Source: DAIMZM01 sp036733985
GTDB lineage: Bacteria > Bacillota > Dehalobacteriia > UBA4068
Assembly: GCA_036733985.1 (NCBI GenBank)
Contig: DAIMZM010000117.1
Coordinates: 1 to 5,926 of the forward strand
Length of the DNA stretch: 5,926 bases
Reading direction: 5' to 3'
Part shown: positions 5,914-5,926 of the stretch, piece after piece
Position numbering within the stretch: the first letter of the stretch is position 1
Layout of the letters: the number at the start of each line of letters is the position of its first letter
The notes under the pieces: model-generated
Told to the model about the DNA's origin: nothing
What the model saw: the letters and a program-made list of their open reading frames with translations, nothing else
Databases searched by the model: none
Position numbers and translations under genes: made by a program

Positions 5914-5926
5914 ATGATAACGCGAG
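5914..5926 (+). CDS. Start of next gene, cut by window edge
   Basis: An ATG at 5914 follows GGAGG (5903-5907) with 6 bases between, 17 bases after the amidohydrolase stop. Only four codons (M-I-T-R) are in the window, so the product cannot be named. The tight spacing suggests translation from the same transcript. Confidence 0.6.

Overview
The window reads as part of a catabolic or salvage gene cluster from a GC-rich Firmicutes-like, probably anaerobic bacterium. The reasons are strong GGAGG ribosome-binding sites 6 to 9 bases before every start, one GTG start, and an iron-sulfur flavoenzyme of the PreA type. No species can be named from the sequence. All real genes lie on the + strand.

Layout: 1-206 holds no convincing gene and ends in a structured leader. 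207-1553 and 1737-3092 are two tandem APC-superfamily permeases, roughly 79% identical to each other by hand alignment. Each is preceded by the same short leader: a GC-rich hairpin with an identical CTCTC loop, about 80 bases before the start codon. 3093-3285 is an intergenic region with two long inverted repeats, then a 10-base palindrome over a possible -10 box. 3286-4464 encodes a 392-residue flavoprotein with a dihydropyrimidine dehydrogenase PreA/dihydroorotate dehydrogenase-like barrel and two C-terminal 4Fe-4S motifs. 4517-5896 encodes a 459-residue metal-dependent amidohydrolase of the ATZ/TRZ (SsnA, cytosine/guanine deaminase-like) group. A further gene starts at 5914 and runs out of the window.

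How the genes may work together (inference): the permeases import a small nitrogen-containing compound, the flavoenzyme reduces or oxidises it, and the amidohydrolase removes an amino group or similar substituent. The flavoenzyme keeps the FMN lysines, the active-site cysteine and both iron-sulfur sites. It has lost most of the polar residues that contact the pyrimidine ring in known dihydropyrimidine dehydrogenases, so its substrate is probably not uracil or thymine. No PreT-like partner is visible in the window.

The most interesting items are the duplicated leader hairpin, with base-pair-preserving changes and a loop complementary to the ribosome-binding sites, and the altered substrate pocket of the PreA-like enzyme within this permease/amidohydrolase cluster.
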